DNA of 64,000 nucleotides, from the NCBI RefSeq assembly GCF_001418255.1, contig NZ_LIPV01000004.1, positions 62,001 through 126,000 of the forward strand. The letters run 5' to 3'. Positions within the stretch are counted from its first letter, which is position 1. Each line of letters starts with the position of its first letter. Made by a program: the position numbers and the translations under genes. The notes below the pieces were generated by a model that did no database searches, was not told the DNA's origin, and worked only from the letters and a program-made list of their open reading frames with translations. Of this stretch, positions 39,697-50,410 are shown piece by piece. The stretch comes from Thiomonas bhubaneswarensis (GTDB lineage: Bacteria; Pseudomonadota; Gammaproteobacteria; Burkholderiales; Burkholderiaceae_C).

Positions 39697-41502
39697 TCAC
39701 TGCATGAACTGCAGCGCTGCGAGGCTGGCGTAGAGGCCGCCTCGCGCCATGAGTTCGGCGTGGGTGCCGATGTCGACGATGCGGCCCTGATCCATGACCA
39801 CGATGCGGCCGGCGCGTTGCACGGTGGCCAGACGGTGGGCGATGACCAGGGTGGTGCGGTCGCGCATGGCGTGTTCGAGCGCGGTCTGCACGTCGCGCTC
39901 GCTGGCGGCGTCCAGGGCGCTGGTGGCTTCGTCGAGCAGGAGCAGGGGGGCGTTTTTGAGAATGGCGCGGGCGATGCTGATGCGCTGGCGCTGCCCGCCC
40001 GACAGACGCACCCCGCGCTCGCCGAGGTAGGTGTCATAGCCCTGCGGCAATTCCAGAATGAATGCCTCGGCCTGCGCCGCGCGTGCAGCGGCCTTGACCT
40101 CGGCGTCGGTCGCGTCGGGGCGGCCGTAGCGGATGTTGTCGGCCGCGCTGGCGGAGAAGATCATGGCGTCTTGCGGCACCAGGCCGATGCGCTGGCGCAG
40201 CGCCTTGAAGTCGGTCTGCTGCACGTCCACACCGTCGATGCGGATGCTGCCTTGCTGCGCGTCGTAAAAGCGCAGCAGCAGTTGCAGCACCGTGGTCTTG
40301 CCGGCGCCGCTGGGGCCGACCAAGGCCACGGTCTCGCCGGACTCGATGCTGAGCGAAAAATCATCCAGCGCCGGCTTGTCGGGCCGCGAGGGGTAGAAAA
40401 AGCGCACATGGTCGAGGGTCACGGCAGAGCCGCCCCGCGCCACCGGGAGGCCCACGGGCTGCGCCGGATTACGCACGGGCGACTGTTCGGCCAGGAGTTC
40501 CATCAGCCGTTCAGTCGCGCCAGCTGCGCGCAAAAGATCGCCAAAGACCTCGGCCAGCGCGGCGGCCGAGCCCGCCACCAGCCCGATGTAGAGCACCGTC
40601 TGTCCCAGCACGCCGGCGCTCATGCGGCCTTCCATGACCGAGACCGTGCCCAGATACAGACCGTAGAGCAGGGCGCCAAACATGGCGACGATGATGAAGG
40701 CCGTGAGCAGCGAGCGCACCTTGTTGCGGCTGACCGCGGTGCGGAAGGCGGTTTCGGCCGAGTCGGCAAAGCGCCGTGCCTCGTCGTCTTCCCGCGCGTA
40801 GCTCTGCACCACGGGCATGGCGGCCAGCACCTCGGAGGCCAGCGCACTGGCGTCGGCGATGCGATCCTGGCTGGCGCGAGAAAGACGGCGCACCCTGCGC
40901 CCGATGAGCACCGCGGGTGCGACCACCAGGGCAATGACCACCAGCACGCCCAGCATCAGACCGGGATTGGTGATGATGAGCATGGTCATGCCACCGAGCA
41001 GAACGACGCCGTTGCGCAGCCCCATCGAAAAGCTGGTGCCCACCACGGTCTGCACCAGGGTGGTGTCGGTCGTCAGGCGCGAAAGAACCTCCCCGGTCTG
41101 CGTGTGCTCGAAGAACTGCGGGCTCTGGCGCAGCACATGCGCATAGACGGCGCTGCGCACATCGGCGGTGATGCGCTCGCCCAGCCAGCTCACCATGTAG
41201 AAACGAGCCGCAGAGAACACCCCAAGCGCCACCGCGAGGCCGAACAGCCCGGCGAAGTGCCAGGCAAGCGTGGCGCGGCTGGCCTGCGCATGCAGCAGAC
41301 CGGCGTCGATCAGCCAGCGCAGCGCCATCGGGAACGCCAGGGTACTGCTTGCAGCCAGCAGCAGAAACAGCAGCGCCAGCGCGATACGGCCACGGTAGGG
41401 CCGCAGAAAGGGCAGCAGGCCGCTCAGCGAGCGCATCGACCGGCTGCGCGGGCGTTTTTCGGTGTGGGGGAGAGAACGGGAAGCGGCGTATTCGGCAGAC
41501 AT
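39697..41502 (-). CDS. MsbA-like ABC exporter, fused permease-ATPase
   Basis: The 601-residue half-transporter has a membrane domain of six helices in the first 330 residues and a C-terminal ATPase. Walker A is GPSGAGKTTVLQL, the ABC signature is LSGGQRQRISIARAIL, Walker B is LLLLDEATSALD, and the His switch is VIAHRLAT. Intracellular-loop signatures ITADVRSAVYAHVLRQSPQFFEHTQTGEVLSRLTTDTTL are typical of MsbA/LmrA-type exporters. It would form a homodimer. Lipid A, glycolipid or drug export are possible; no neighbouring LPS gene supports lipid A. It is convergent with trpB, leaving a four-base gap without room for a separate terminator. Confidence 0.9.
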   Translation of the reverse strand: MSAEYAASRSLPHTEKRPRSRSMRSLSGLLPFLRPYRGRIALALLFLLLAASSTLAFPMALRWLIDAGLLHAQASRATLAWHFAGLFGLAVALGVFSAARFYMVSWLGERITADVRSAVYAHVLRQSPQFFEHTQTGEVLSRLTTDTTLVQTVVGTSFSMGLRNGVVLLGGMTMLIITNPGLMLGVLVVIALVVAPAVLIGRRVRRLSRASQDRIADASALASEVLAAMPVVQSYAREDDEARRFADSAETAFRTAVSRNKVRSLLTAFIIVAMFGALLYGLYLGTVSVMEGRMSAGVLGQTVLYIGLVAGSAAALAEVFGDLLRAAGATERLMELLAEQSPVRNPAQPVGLPVARGGSAVTLDHVRFFYPSRPDKPALDDFSLSIESGETVALVGPSGAGKTTVLQLLLRFYDAQQGSIRIDGVDVQQTDFKALRQRIGLVPQDAMIFSASAADNIRYGRPDATDAEVKAAARAAQAEAFILELPQGYDTYLGERGVRLSGGQRQRISIARAILKNAPLLLLDEATSALDAASERDVQTALEHAMRDRTTLVIAHRLATVQRAGRIVVMDQGRIVDIGTHAELMARGGLYASLAALQFMQ

Positions 41503-41558
41503 GCGGCATTACAGCATGCCGCTGTTGCACCCTGCTGGACGAATGTCAAACGCCGAGA

Positions 41559-42047
41559 TTACGCATCAGGCTGAATGGGGGTGTCCTCGTCACGGCCGGC
41601 AAGAGGTTCGGCATGATCGATCTGCAGCATTTCGGCCTGCGGCTCCACCCCGGTGCGGCTGTAGCCGACGAAATGCGCCCCGGCCTCGATGTCGAGCGAC
41701 TGCGCCGTCACATCGCCTTCGACCCTTCCCTGTCCGTGAATGCGCAGATGCTCGACGGCTTGCACCCGAGCCTTGATGCGGCCATGCACCAGCACGCTGC
41801 GGGCGGTGACCTTCTCGCCCTCGATGACGCCGGTGGACGAGACTTCCAGATCGCCATCGACCTGCACGGTGCCGAAGATGGCGCCGTCGATGCGCAGATT
41901 GCCAGCCGCGCGCAGATCGCCGCGAACCTCGCTGCCGGCTCCGATGAAGGTCAGGGCCGAGGGCGTGACGGCAGCGGAGGAGGTGGAGATGGCGGCGGCG
42001 TCCTTCGCCCACACGTCGGTGGTCTTCGGGGTCTTGGGTTTGAACAT
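41559..42047 (-). CDS. Bactofilin
   Basis: The 162-residue protein has the DUF583 beta-helix core (about residues 30-135) with repeated GDL, GNL, GTV, GDV turns, as in IGAGSEVRGDLRAAGNLRID and GTVQVDGDLEVSSTGVIEGE. Flanking N- and C-terminal tails are disordered. Bactofilins polymerise without nucleotide and localise cell-wall or polar proteins. It starts eight bases after the M23 peptidase stop on the same strand, an arrangement found widely and linked to cell-shape control. AGGACAAGCC precedes the start. Confidence 0.93.
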   Translation of the reverse strand: MFKPKTPKTTDVWAKDAAAISTSSAAVTPSALTFIGAGSEVRGDLRAAGNLRIDGAIFGTVQVDGDLEVSSTGVIEGEKVTARSVLVHGRIKARVQAVEHLRIHGQGRVEGDVTAQSLDIEAGAHFVGYSRTGVEPQAEMLQIDHAEPLAGRDEDTPIQPDA

Positions 42048-42055
42048 GGCTTGTC

Positions 42056-43024
42056 CTATCGTTGCGCGAGGAGGTAGGTGGCGGGGTCGAGGGTCTTGTC
42101 GCCGTAGAACAGGGTGTAGTGCAGGTGCGGGCCGGTGGAACGGCCCGAGTTGCCCGACAGCGCAACGACCTGACCACGCTGCACGGCCTCACCCGGCTTG
42201 ACCATGATTTTGCTCAGGTGCCCGAACAGGCTGCGATAGCCGAAGGGATGATCGATCACCACGCAGTTGCCGTAGCCCGCCTTCCACCCGGCGCTCTCCA
42301 CGACGCCATTGCCGGTGGCGTGCACAGGGGTGCCGATGTTGACGCCGAAGTCGATGCCGTTGTGAAACTCGATGCCCCCGCCCATCGGGTTCGGGCGCAG
42401 GCCGTAGTCGGAGGTGATTTCGGCGTTGCCCGCGACTGGCTCACCCATCGGCCGCGCGGCCTCGAACGCGGCGAGGTGTTGCGCCTGCGGCATGAGCAGG
42501 CTCAGCCGTTCGGCGATCAGCGCGGCCTCGTCATGCACCATGCCCGCAGCGTTGCCAGGGGTCATCGGTTCGGCAAGGCCGCCCTGATGAAGGCTTTTGT
42601 CTTCTACCGGGAATTGCTTTTCACGCGTTTGCACAAAACCGCGCATGGTCGAGGCCAGGGTGTCCACTCGTTGTTTCAGCGCAAGCAGGGAGTCGGCCAT
42701 GGCGCCGTTTTCGGCCTGCAAGTGAGCGTTGGCGGCTTGTGCCGCCTGCGCCTGCGCGGCCAGGCGCTCGGCGCGCTGCTGCGCATCGGCGCTGCTGACC
42801 TGAGACCAGGTCATGTAGAGCGTCACGATGAGCCACAGCAGGGCTGCGGTGGCGATCCAGAGCGCCCCACGGCGCAGCGCGTCGAGGTCGATCCGCAGCG
42901 TATGCGCCGGATGCCCGGGACGGGTGATGATGATTTCCAGATGCCTCGAGCTGGCGGCGGCGCGGGCGTTGGCTGGTCTGCCGAACAAGGCAGAGAGCAG
43001 GGCGGGGCGCTTGGGCAATCGCAT
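42056..43024 (-). CDS. M23-family peptidoglycan endopeptidase
   Basis: The 322-residue protein has a membrane anchor near residues 45-62 (RGALWIATAALLWLIVTLYM), a coiled coil (about 75-115), and a LytM/M23 domain at the C-terminus. Zinc ligands are visible: H and D in FHNGIDFGVNIGTPVHATGN, and the HxH pair in GRSTGPHLHYTLFYGD. So the enzyme looks catalytically active, cutting cross-links in the periplasm. ATG 43024 fits a cytoplasmic N-terminus; an in-frame TTG is ten codons upstream. It precedes bactofilin on the minus strand and is divergent from uvrA with a 174-base gap. Confidence 0.92.
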   Translation of the reverse strand: MRLPKRPALLSALFGRPANARAAASSRHLEIIITRPGHPAHTLRIDLDALRRGALWIATAALLWLIVTLYMTWSQVSSADAQQRAERLAAQAQAAQAANAHLQAENGAMADSLLALKQRVDTLASTMRGFVQTREKQFPVEDKSLHQGGLAEPMTPGNAAGMVHDEAALIAERLSLLMPQAQHLAAFEAARPMGEPVAGNAEITSDYGLRPNPMGGGIEFHNGIDFGVNIGTPVHATGNGVVESAGWKAGYGNCVVIDHPFGYRSLFGHLSKIMVKPGEAVQRGQVVALSGNSGRSTGPHLHYTLFYGDKTLDPATYLLAQR

Positions 43025-43198
43025 GGCGTGAGTCTGCGGTCGAATCGTTGACAAATTCTATCCAGCGCGGGGTGGCGACCCCCGCAAATACGGGTGGGGT
43101 AACACGGACTGGAACGGCACATCCGCGTGCTGCTGAAGGGCGCGCGGCGCCATTCCCCGTGGTTCACGGCCGCAAAGAGCTGTCGGTATAGTGATTGG

Positions 43199-46100
43199 AT
43201 GACTGCACATTTCCCCAGCCCGGCGCCGACTGCAACTGCGAGCGACGGCGCGATCCGCATTCACGGCGCGCGGCAGAACAACCTGAAGAATCTCGACCTG
43301 GACATTCCGCTGGGGCAGATCGTCGTGGTCACCGGGGTGTCGGGGTCGGGCAAGAGCTCGCTGGTGTTCGACACGGTGTATGCCGAGGGCCAGCGGCGCT
43401 ATGTCGAAACTTTTTCGCCCTATGCGCGGCAGTTTCTCGACCGCATGGACCGGCCGCAGGTCGACCGCATCGAGGGCATTCCACCGGCCATCGCCATCGA
43501 TCAGACCAACCCGGTGCGTACTTCGCGTTCCACCGTGGGCACCATGACCGAGCTGGCCGATCACCTCAAGCTGCTGTTCGCCCGCGCGGCCACACTGCAC
43601 TGCCGCGGCTGTGGCGCCGAGGTGCGGCGCGATTCGGCGCAGAGCATCGCCGACGACGTGCAGCGCCGCGCCGGGCTGCTGCCCCAGGGGCTGCGCGCCG
43701 CGATCGTGTTCGCGGTGAAGGTGCCGCACGGCATGAGTGTGGAGCACATCACTCAGCAACTTGCCGCGCAGGGCTACACCCGCCTGCTGGGCGAGCGCGA
43801 GACGCCGCAGGGCAAGGTGCTCGACGTGGTGCAGGACCGATTGCGCCTGCCCGCCGACGATACGGCGCGCCTTTCCGAGGCCATCGAGGCGGCGCTGCGG
43901 CTCGGCCAGGGGCGCATGGAAGTGCGCGAGCTGCCGACCGATGACGCCGCAGGCGGGGCGGTCTGGCGGTATTCGTCGGATTTGCACTGCCCCGATTGTG
44001 ACCTCCATTACCGCGACCCCAGCCCCGGCCTGTTCAGCTTCAATTCGCCCGTCGGCGCTTGCGACACCTGCCGTGGTTTCGGCCGGGTGATCGGCGTCGA
44101 TCTCGATCTGGTGATCCCCGACCCCAGCAAGACCCTGCGGGCCGGGGCGGTCAAGCCCTGGCAGACGCAGAGCTTTGCCGAGTGTCAGACCGATCTGGAG
44201 CGCTACGCCGCGCAGGCCGAGGTGCGGCTCGACGTACCCTGGGCGGAACTGAGCGAACGCGAGCGCACCTGGGTGATCGAAGGCGATCCCGACTGGCGCG
44301 GCAACTGGCAGAAACAGTTTTACGGCGTGCGGCGCTATTTCGACTGGCTGGAGAGCCGGGCGTACAAGATGCATGTGCGCGTGCTACTGTCCAAATACCG
44401 CAGTTACACCGCCTGCCCCGCCTGTCAGGGCGCGCGGCTCAAGACCGAGGCGCTGCTGTGGCGTATCGGCTCGCATGAGCAGGCCGAGCAGGCGCTCGCG
44501 GGCGGCTACAAGCGCTTCCGGCCGGTAGGCGCGTCGTGGAGCGACGCGGTGCTCGCCAGCCTGCCGGGGCTGAATCTGCATGACGTCAATTCGCTGCCGA
44601 TCGAGCGTCTGCAGCGCCTGTTCGCCGATCTGGCGCTGCCGGACATGGCGCAGGCGGCCAGCAGCATGCTGCTCGACAACATCCGTTCGCGCCTGCGCTT
44701 TCTGCGCGATGTCGGGCTGGGCTATCTCACGCTCGACCGCCAGTCGCGCACGCTTTCGGGCGGGGAGGTGCAGCGCATCAATCTGACCACCGCGTTGGGC
44801 ACGGCGCTGACGCAGACCCTGTTCGTGCTCGACGAACCGTCCATCGGCCTGCATCCGCGCGACCTCGACCGGTTGGGCGGGGTGTTGCAGCGCCTCAAAG
44901 ATGCGGGCAATTCGCTGCTGCTCGTCGAGCACGACCCCCAGCTCATGCGCGCCGCCGATTGGATGCTGGAGATCGGCCCCGGGCCGGGCGAGCGCGGCGG
45001 ACATCTTGTGTTCCAGGGCACGGTCGATCAGGCGCAGCGCGCAAACACGCTCACTGGACGCTACCTCGGCGGTGCGCTGCAGGTGAGCGACGCCCTGCCG
45101 CGCCGCCGCACTCCGCGCCGCGACGAGCAGGGCGGCCTGCTGGCACCGCGACTCATCCTGGAAGGCGCGCGCGAGCACAACCTCAAGGCGCTGACCGTCG
45201 AGATTCCGCTGGGCGCCATGACGGCGCTCACCGGCGTGTCGGGCTGCGGCAAATCCACCCTCATCGGCGACGTGCTGTATCCGGCGGTGGCCCGTGCGCT
45301 GGGCAAGGCCGCACCTGTGCCCGGCGCTTTCGACCGCCTGCTCGGTGCCGATCAGGTGGGCGATGTGGTGATGGTCGATCAGTCGCCCATCGGCAAGACG
45401 GCGCGGTCCAACCCGGTGAGCTTCGTCGGCGCGTTCGACGGCATCCGCGCGCTTTTCGCTGCGCTGCCCACGGCGCGCGAGCGCGGTTACACCGCGGGCA
45501 CCTTCAGCTTCAACAGCGGCGATGGCCGTTGCCCCACCTGCGGAGGCTCGGGCTTCGAGCATGTGGAGATGCAGTTTCTCTCCGACGTCTATCTGCGCTG
45601 TCCCGACTGCGACGGCAAACGCTACCGCGCCGAAGTGCTCGAAGTGCAACTGTCGGCGCAAGACGGGTTCGCCCCGCTGAACATGGCCGAGGTGCTCGAC
45701 CTCACCGTGGCTGAGGCGCTGCAGCGCTTTCGCGGACAGTCCGACATCACCCGGTCGTTGCAGGCCCTGGTCGATGTGGGGCTGGACTATCTGCGCCTGG
45801 GCCAGCCCACGCCGACGCTCTCGGGCGGCGAAGCTCAACGGCTCAAGCTCGCGGGCTTTCTGGCCGAGGCCGCCAAAACCCGGGCTGGGCTGACGCGCAA
45901 GGGCACGCTGTTCCTGTTCGACGAGCCGACCACTGGCCTGCACTTCGACGACGTGGCCAAACTGCTGCGGGCGCTGCGCAAACTGCTCGACGCCGGACAC
46001 ACCGTGCTGGTGATCGAGCACAACCTCGATGTCATCGCCTCGTCGGACTGGGTCATCGACCTCGGCCCGGAGGGCGGCGACGCTGGGGGGCGTCTGGTGT

Positions 46101-49024
46101 TTGCCGGGCCGCCCGACGAACTGGCCGCCTGCGCGTCCTCGTACACCGGCCAGGCGCTGGCACACGACCTGGCGCAGCGCGGCGCGGGACGAGGCCCCTT
46201 TTCACTTCGCGGGGGAAATTCGACGGAGGCCGCCAATGACCCATCGCTGCTGCGAGTCGCCGAACCCACTGCAACCTACGCCGCCGCCAGTACTGAGGCC
46301 GCCGACGAAGCCATCGGCCCCCATCTCGCCAGCGCGCTGCGGGCGGGCAAAGCCGGGTTCATCGCCATCCGTCAGGCGCGTGAACACAATCTGCGCGCGG
46401 TCGATGTGGACATTCCGCGCGGCGAGATGACGGTCATCACCGGGGTTTCGGGGTCGGGCAAATCGACCCTGGCCTTCGATGTGCTGTTCACCGAGGGCCA
46501 GCGGCGCTATCTGGAGTCGATCAATGCCTACGCCCGGCAGTTCGTGCAACCCGCAGCACGGCCGGATGTGGAGGCCATCGTCGGCATTCCGCCCACGGTG
46601 GCCATCGAGCAGCGCACCAGCCGCGGCGGGCGCAAGAGCACCGTGGGCACGCTCACCGAGGCTTACCACTTTCTGCGACTGATCTACGCCAAGTGCGGCA
46701 CGCAATACTGCCCCGACTGCAACATCCCCATCGAGCCGCAAAGCCCCGAGGCCATAGCCGCGCAGCTTCTGCGCGACTGGCGTGGCCAGCACATCGGCCT
46801 GCTGGCGCCGCTGGTGGTGCAGCGCAAGGGTTACTACACCGATCTGGCAGTGTGGGCCCGAACCATGGGCTATACCCACCTGCGGGTGGACGGCGCATTC
46901 GTGCCGACCGATGCCTGGCCGCGTCTTGATCGCTTCAAGGAACACAACATCGAACTGCCGGTCGGCGACATCGTGGTGCGCGCCGACAACGAGGAGGCGC
47001 TGCGCGAGCTGCTGCGCCGCGCGCTGGCGCTGGGCAAGGGCGTGGTGCTGGTGCTGGCGCCGCTCGATGGTTTGAAGGAAGCGATGGCCTCGGGGCAGGC
47101 GACTGCCCAGATGAAGAGCCTGCTGCTGTCCACCAAGCGGGCATGCCCCGGCTGCGGGCGCAGCTTCCGTGAGCTCGATCCGCGCCAGTTTTCCTACAAC
47201 TCGCCCACCGGATGGTGTCCGACTTGCTTCGGCACCGGAGAACTGATCGCGGGCTTCGATGCCGAGCAGACCGGCGAGGAGGCCGCCTGGGTCGAGGCGG
47301 ACGGCGACAAGCCCACGCAGCGAGGTTCTTCCGCCCGGGGACGCAAGGCTGCACCCGTGGCGCAGGACGGCGGGCAGGGGGCCTGCCCGAGCTGCCACGG
47401 CGCGCGGCTGAACCGCGACAGTCTGGCGGTGCGGCTGCGCGATCGTTCCATCGCCCAGCTCGCCGCGCTCGATGTGGATGCTGCCGCCGACTGGTTCGGC
47501 GCCCTGGCGCTGACGCCGCGCGAGGCCGAGATCGTCCGCGATGCGCTGAGCGAAATCCGCGCGCGATTGGCGTTCATGCAGCAGGTGGGTCTGGGCTATC
47601 TGGGTCTGGACCGCGGTGCGCCGACGCTCTCCGGCGGCGAGGCGCAGCGCATTCGGCTGGCGGCACAGCTTGGCAGCAATCTGCGTGGTGTTTGCTATGT
47701 GCTCGACGAGCCGACCATCGGCCTGCATCCCCGAGACAACCGCATCCTGCTCGACGCGCTGGCCCTGCTCAAGGCCAAGGGCAACACCCTGGTGGTGGTG
47801 GAGCACGACGAGGACACCATGCGTCGCGCCGATCATCTCATCGACATCGGCCCGGGTGCTGGGCGGCGCGGCGGGCAAGTCGTGGCCAGCGGCGTACTGG
47901 CGGAAGTCTTGGCTCATGCCGACACGGCCACCGCACGCAGCCTGCGTGACCCCATGCCCTGGCCCTTGCAGCCTCGGCCGCTCACCACCGCCGACCAGCC
48001 CGCGCTGCATCTGCATAGCGCGCATCTGCACAACCTGCAGGGCCTGAGCGCGCAGTTTCCGCGTGGGCGGCTCACCGTGGTCACCGGCGTGTCGGGTTCG
48101 GGCAAATCCACGCTGGCCCGCGAAGTGCTGGTACCCGCGCTGCGCCAGCGGCTCGCGGGAGACCAGGGCGAACTTGAGGGCGCGGGCGACCTTACCGGCT
48201 GGGAAGGTCTGGAACGCGTGCTCGAGGTCGATCAGGCCCCGATCGGCAAGACGCCTCGCTCCTGCGCAGCCACCTATCTGGGCATCTGGGACGGCATTCG
48301 CCAGTTGTTCGCCGACACCGAAGAGGCCCGCATCCGCGGTTACTCCGCCAGCCGCTTTTCCTTCAACACCGGCCCGGGCCGCTGCCCGACCTGCGAAGGG
48401 CAGGGCGCGGTGAAGGTGGCGATGAACTTCCTGCCCGATGTCACCGTGCCCTGCACCGATTGCAACGGCCTGCGCTTCAACCCCGAAACGCTCGCGGTGC
48501 GGCTGCGCGGACGCAACGCCGGCGAGGTGCTGCAGATGGAGGTGGATGAAGCGGTGGAGTTTTTCGCCGCGCACCGCAAAATCCATCATGCCCTGCAACT
48601 GCTGCAGGACGTGGGGCTGGGCTATTTGCAACTGGGCCAACCCAGTCCGTTTCTGTCAGGCGGTGAGGCGCAGCGCATCAAGCTCGTCACCGAGCTGGCC
48701 ACCGCGGGTACTCGCCCCACCGTGTACGTGCTCGACGAGCCCACCGTTGGCCTGCACAAGACCGACACCGAAAAACTCATCCGCGTGCTGCACCGCCTGA
48801 CTGACAGCGGGCATACCGTGGTGGTGATCGAGCACGATCTCGACATGATGGCCAATGCCGACTGGCTGATCGACCTCGGCCCCGAAGGGGGCAAGGGCGG
48901 CGGGCGGCTGGTGCTGCAGGGGCCGGTGACCGCCTTCCTCGCACCCTCGGCGTCTGGCCACACTGCCCAGGCCCTGCGAGCCGCCTGGGCGCAACACGCG
49001 GCCGCACTTGCCCCCAAAGCCTGA
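43199..49024 (+). CDS. uvrA: Double-length UvrA (tandem excinuclease ABC subunit A)
   Basis: The 1941-residue protein is two UvrA units fused head to tail; a normal UvrA is about 940 residues. Four Walker A motifs GVSGxGKS occur near residues 45, 679, 1081 and 1629, and four LSGGExQR signatures near 518, 874, 1477 and 1819. Each half has the zinc-finger pair, with the C-terminal one [16 protein letters not shown]...CPDC in the first half and CPTCEGQG...CTDC in the second. A linker of about 60 residues (about 990-1050) rich in Ala, Glu, Thr and Ser joins the halves. The unit normally dimerises to detect DNA damage, so this protein could form an internal pseudo-dimer. I start at ATG 43199; no LexA box was seen upstream. 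Similar long UvrA proteins are known in Burkholderiales and Xanthomonadales. Confidence 0.95.
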   Translation: MTAHFPSPAPTATASDGAIRIHGARQNNLKNLDLDIPLGQIVVVTGVSGSGKSSLVFDTVYAEGQRRYVETFSPYARQFLDRMDRPQVDRIEGIPPAIAIDQTNPVRTSRSTVGTMTELADHLKLLFARAATLHCRGCGAEVRRDSAQSIADDVQRRAGLLPQGLRAAIVFAVKVPHGMSVEHITQQLAAQGYTRLLGERETPQGKVLDVVQDRLRLPADDTARLSEAIEAALRLGQGRMEVRELPTDDAAGGAVWRYSSDLHCPDCDLHYRDPSPGLFSFNSPVGACDTCRGFGRVIGVDLDLVIPDPSKTLRAGAVKPWQTQSFAECQTDLERYAAQAEVRLDVPWAELSERERTWVIEGDPDWRGNWQKQFYGVRRYFDWLESRAYKMHVRVLLSKYRSYTACPACQGARLKTEALLWRIGSHEQAEQALAGGYKRFRPVGASWSDAVLASLPGLNLHDVNSLPIERLQRLFADLALPDMAQAASSMLLDNIRSRLRFLRDVGLGYLTLDRQSRTLSGGEVQRINLTTALGTALTQTLFVLDEPSIGLHPRDLDRLGGVLQRLKDAGNSLLLVEHDPQLMRAADWMLEIGPGPGERGGHLVFQGTVDQAQRANTLTGRYLGGALQVSDALPRRRTPRRDEQGGLLAPRLILEGAREHNLKALTVEIPLGAMTALTGVSGCGKSTLIGDVLYPAVARALGKAAPVPGAFDRLLGADQVGDVVMVDQSPIGKTARSNPVSFVGAFDGIRALFAALPTARERGYTAGTFSFNSGDGRCPTCGGSGFEHVEMQFLSDVYLRCPDCDGKRYRAEVLEVQLSAQDGFAPLNMAEVLDLTVAEALQRFRGQSDITRSLQALVDVGLDYLRLGQPTPTLSGGEAQRLKLAGFLAEAAKTRAGLTRKGTLFLFDEPTTGLHFDDVAKLLRALRKLLDAGHTVLVIEHNLDVIASSDWVIDLGPEGGDAGGRLVFAGPPDELAACASSYTGQALAHDLAQRGAGRGPFSLRGGNSTEAANDPSLLRVAEPTATYAAASTEAADEAIGPHLASALRAGKAGFIAIRQAREHNLRAVDVDIPRGEMTVITGVSGSGKSTLAFDVLFTEGQRRYLESINAYARQFVQPAARPDVEAIVGIPPTVAIEQRTSRGGRKSTVGTLTEAYHFLRLIYAKCGTQYCPDCNIPIEPQSPEAIAAQLLRDWRGQHIGLLAPLVVQRKGYYTDLAVWARTMGYTHLRVDGAFVPTDAWPRLDRFKEHNIELPVGDIVVRADNEEALRELLRRALALGKGVVLVLAPLDGLKEAMASGQATAQMKSLLLSTKRACPGCGRSFRELDPRQFSYNSPTGWCPTCFGTGELIAGFDAEQTGEEAAWVEADGDKPTQRGSSARGRKAAPVAQDGGQGACPSCHGARLNRDSLAVRLRDRSIAQLAALDVDAAADWFGALALTPREAEIVRDALSEIRARLAFMQQVGLGYLGLDRGAPTLSGGEAQRIRLAAQLGSNLRGVCYVLDEPTIGLHPRDNRILLDALALLKAKGNTLVVVEHDEDTMRRADHLIDIGPGAGRRGGQVVASGVLAEVLAHADTATARSLRDPMPWPLQPRPLTTADQPALHLHSAHLHNLQGLSAQFPRGRLTVVTGVSGSGKSTLAREVLVPALRQRLAGDQGELEGAGDLTGWEGLERVLEVDQAPIGKTPRSCAATYLGIWDGIRQLFADTEEARIRGYSASRFSFNTGPGRCPTCEGQGAVKVAMNFLPDVTVPCTDCNGLRFNPETLAVRLRGRNAGEVLQMEVDEAVEFFAAHRKIHHALQLLQDVGLGYLQLGQPSPFLSGGEAQRIKLVTELATAGTRPTVYVLDEPTVGLHKTDTEKLIRVLHRLTDSGHTVVVIEHDLDMMANADWLIDLGPEGGKGGGRLVLQGPVTAFLAPSASGHTAQALRAAWAQHAAALAPKA

Positions 49025-49039
49025 CGCCGAAAGCATCAC

Positions 49040-49059
49040 TCTTATGTCATATACAAGAC
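49040..49059 (+). promoter_or_regulatory. Operator upstream of icd, shared with aceA
   Basis: TCTTATGTCATATACAAGAC lies 60 bases before the icd start, in the 95-base gap after uvrA. It matches the aceA site (read on the opposite strand) at 17 of 20 positions. The local AT-rich stretch includes TATACA, a possible -10. As icd and aceA compete for isocitrate, a shared regulator is plausible. The regulator gene is not in the window. Confidence 0.65.
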
Positions 49060-49119
49060 CTTATCCATCTGGCCCGCGTGCGGCATAGAATGCTCGGGTT
49101 ACTACCGAAGGAGACCCTC

Positions 49120-50370
<1,251 letters not shown>

Positions 50371-50377
50371 GCCTTGC

Positions 50378-50397
50378 AGGGTCGGCCCGCCGACCCT
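50378..50397. terminator. Hairpin between convergent icd and c-di-GMP gene
   Basis: AGGGTCGG and CCGACCCT form a perfect 8-bp stem with a CCCG loop, seven bases after the icd stop and 13 before the end of the opposing gene. The T run is short (TTGGTT), so it is a weak terminator that may work in both directions. Confidence 0.6.
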
Positions 50398-50410
50398 TGG
50401 TTCACCGGAG

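Noticed and set aside
39571-41574. Plus-strand open frame of 667 codons opposite the ABC exporter
   Set aside because: The minus strand has intact Walker A, signature and Walker B motifs; the plus frame has none.
43055-43198. LexA box search upstream of uvrA
   Set aside because: CTGT at 43181 has no partner ACAG at the needed eight-base distance, so no SOS box is claimed.
46202-48640. Long minus-strand open frame of 812 codons opposite uvrA
   Set aside because: It lies fully inside the uvrA gene in the antisense direction, has no family motif, and reflects the GC-rich codon pattern.
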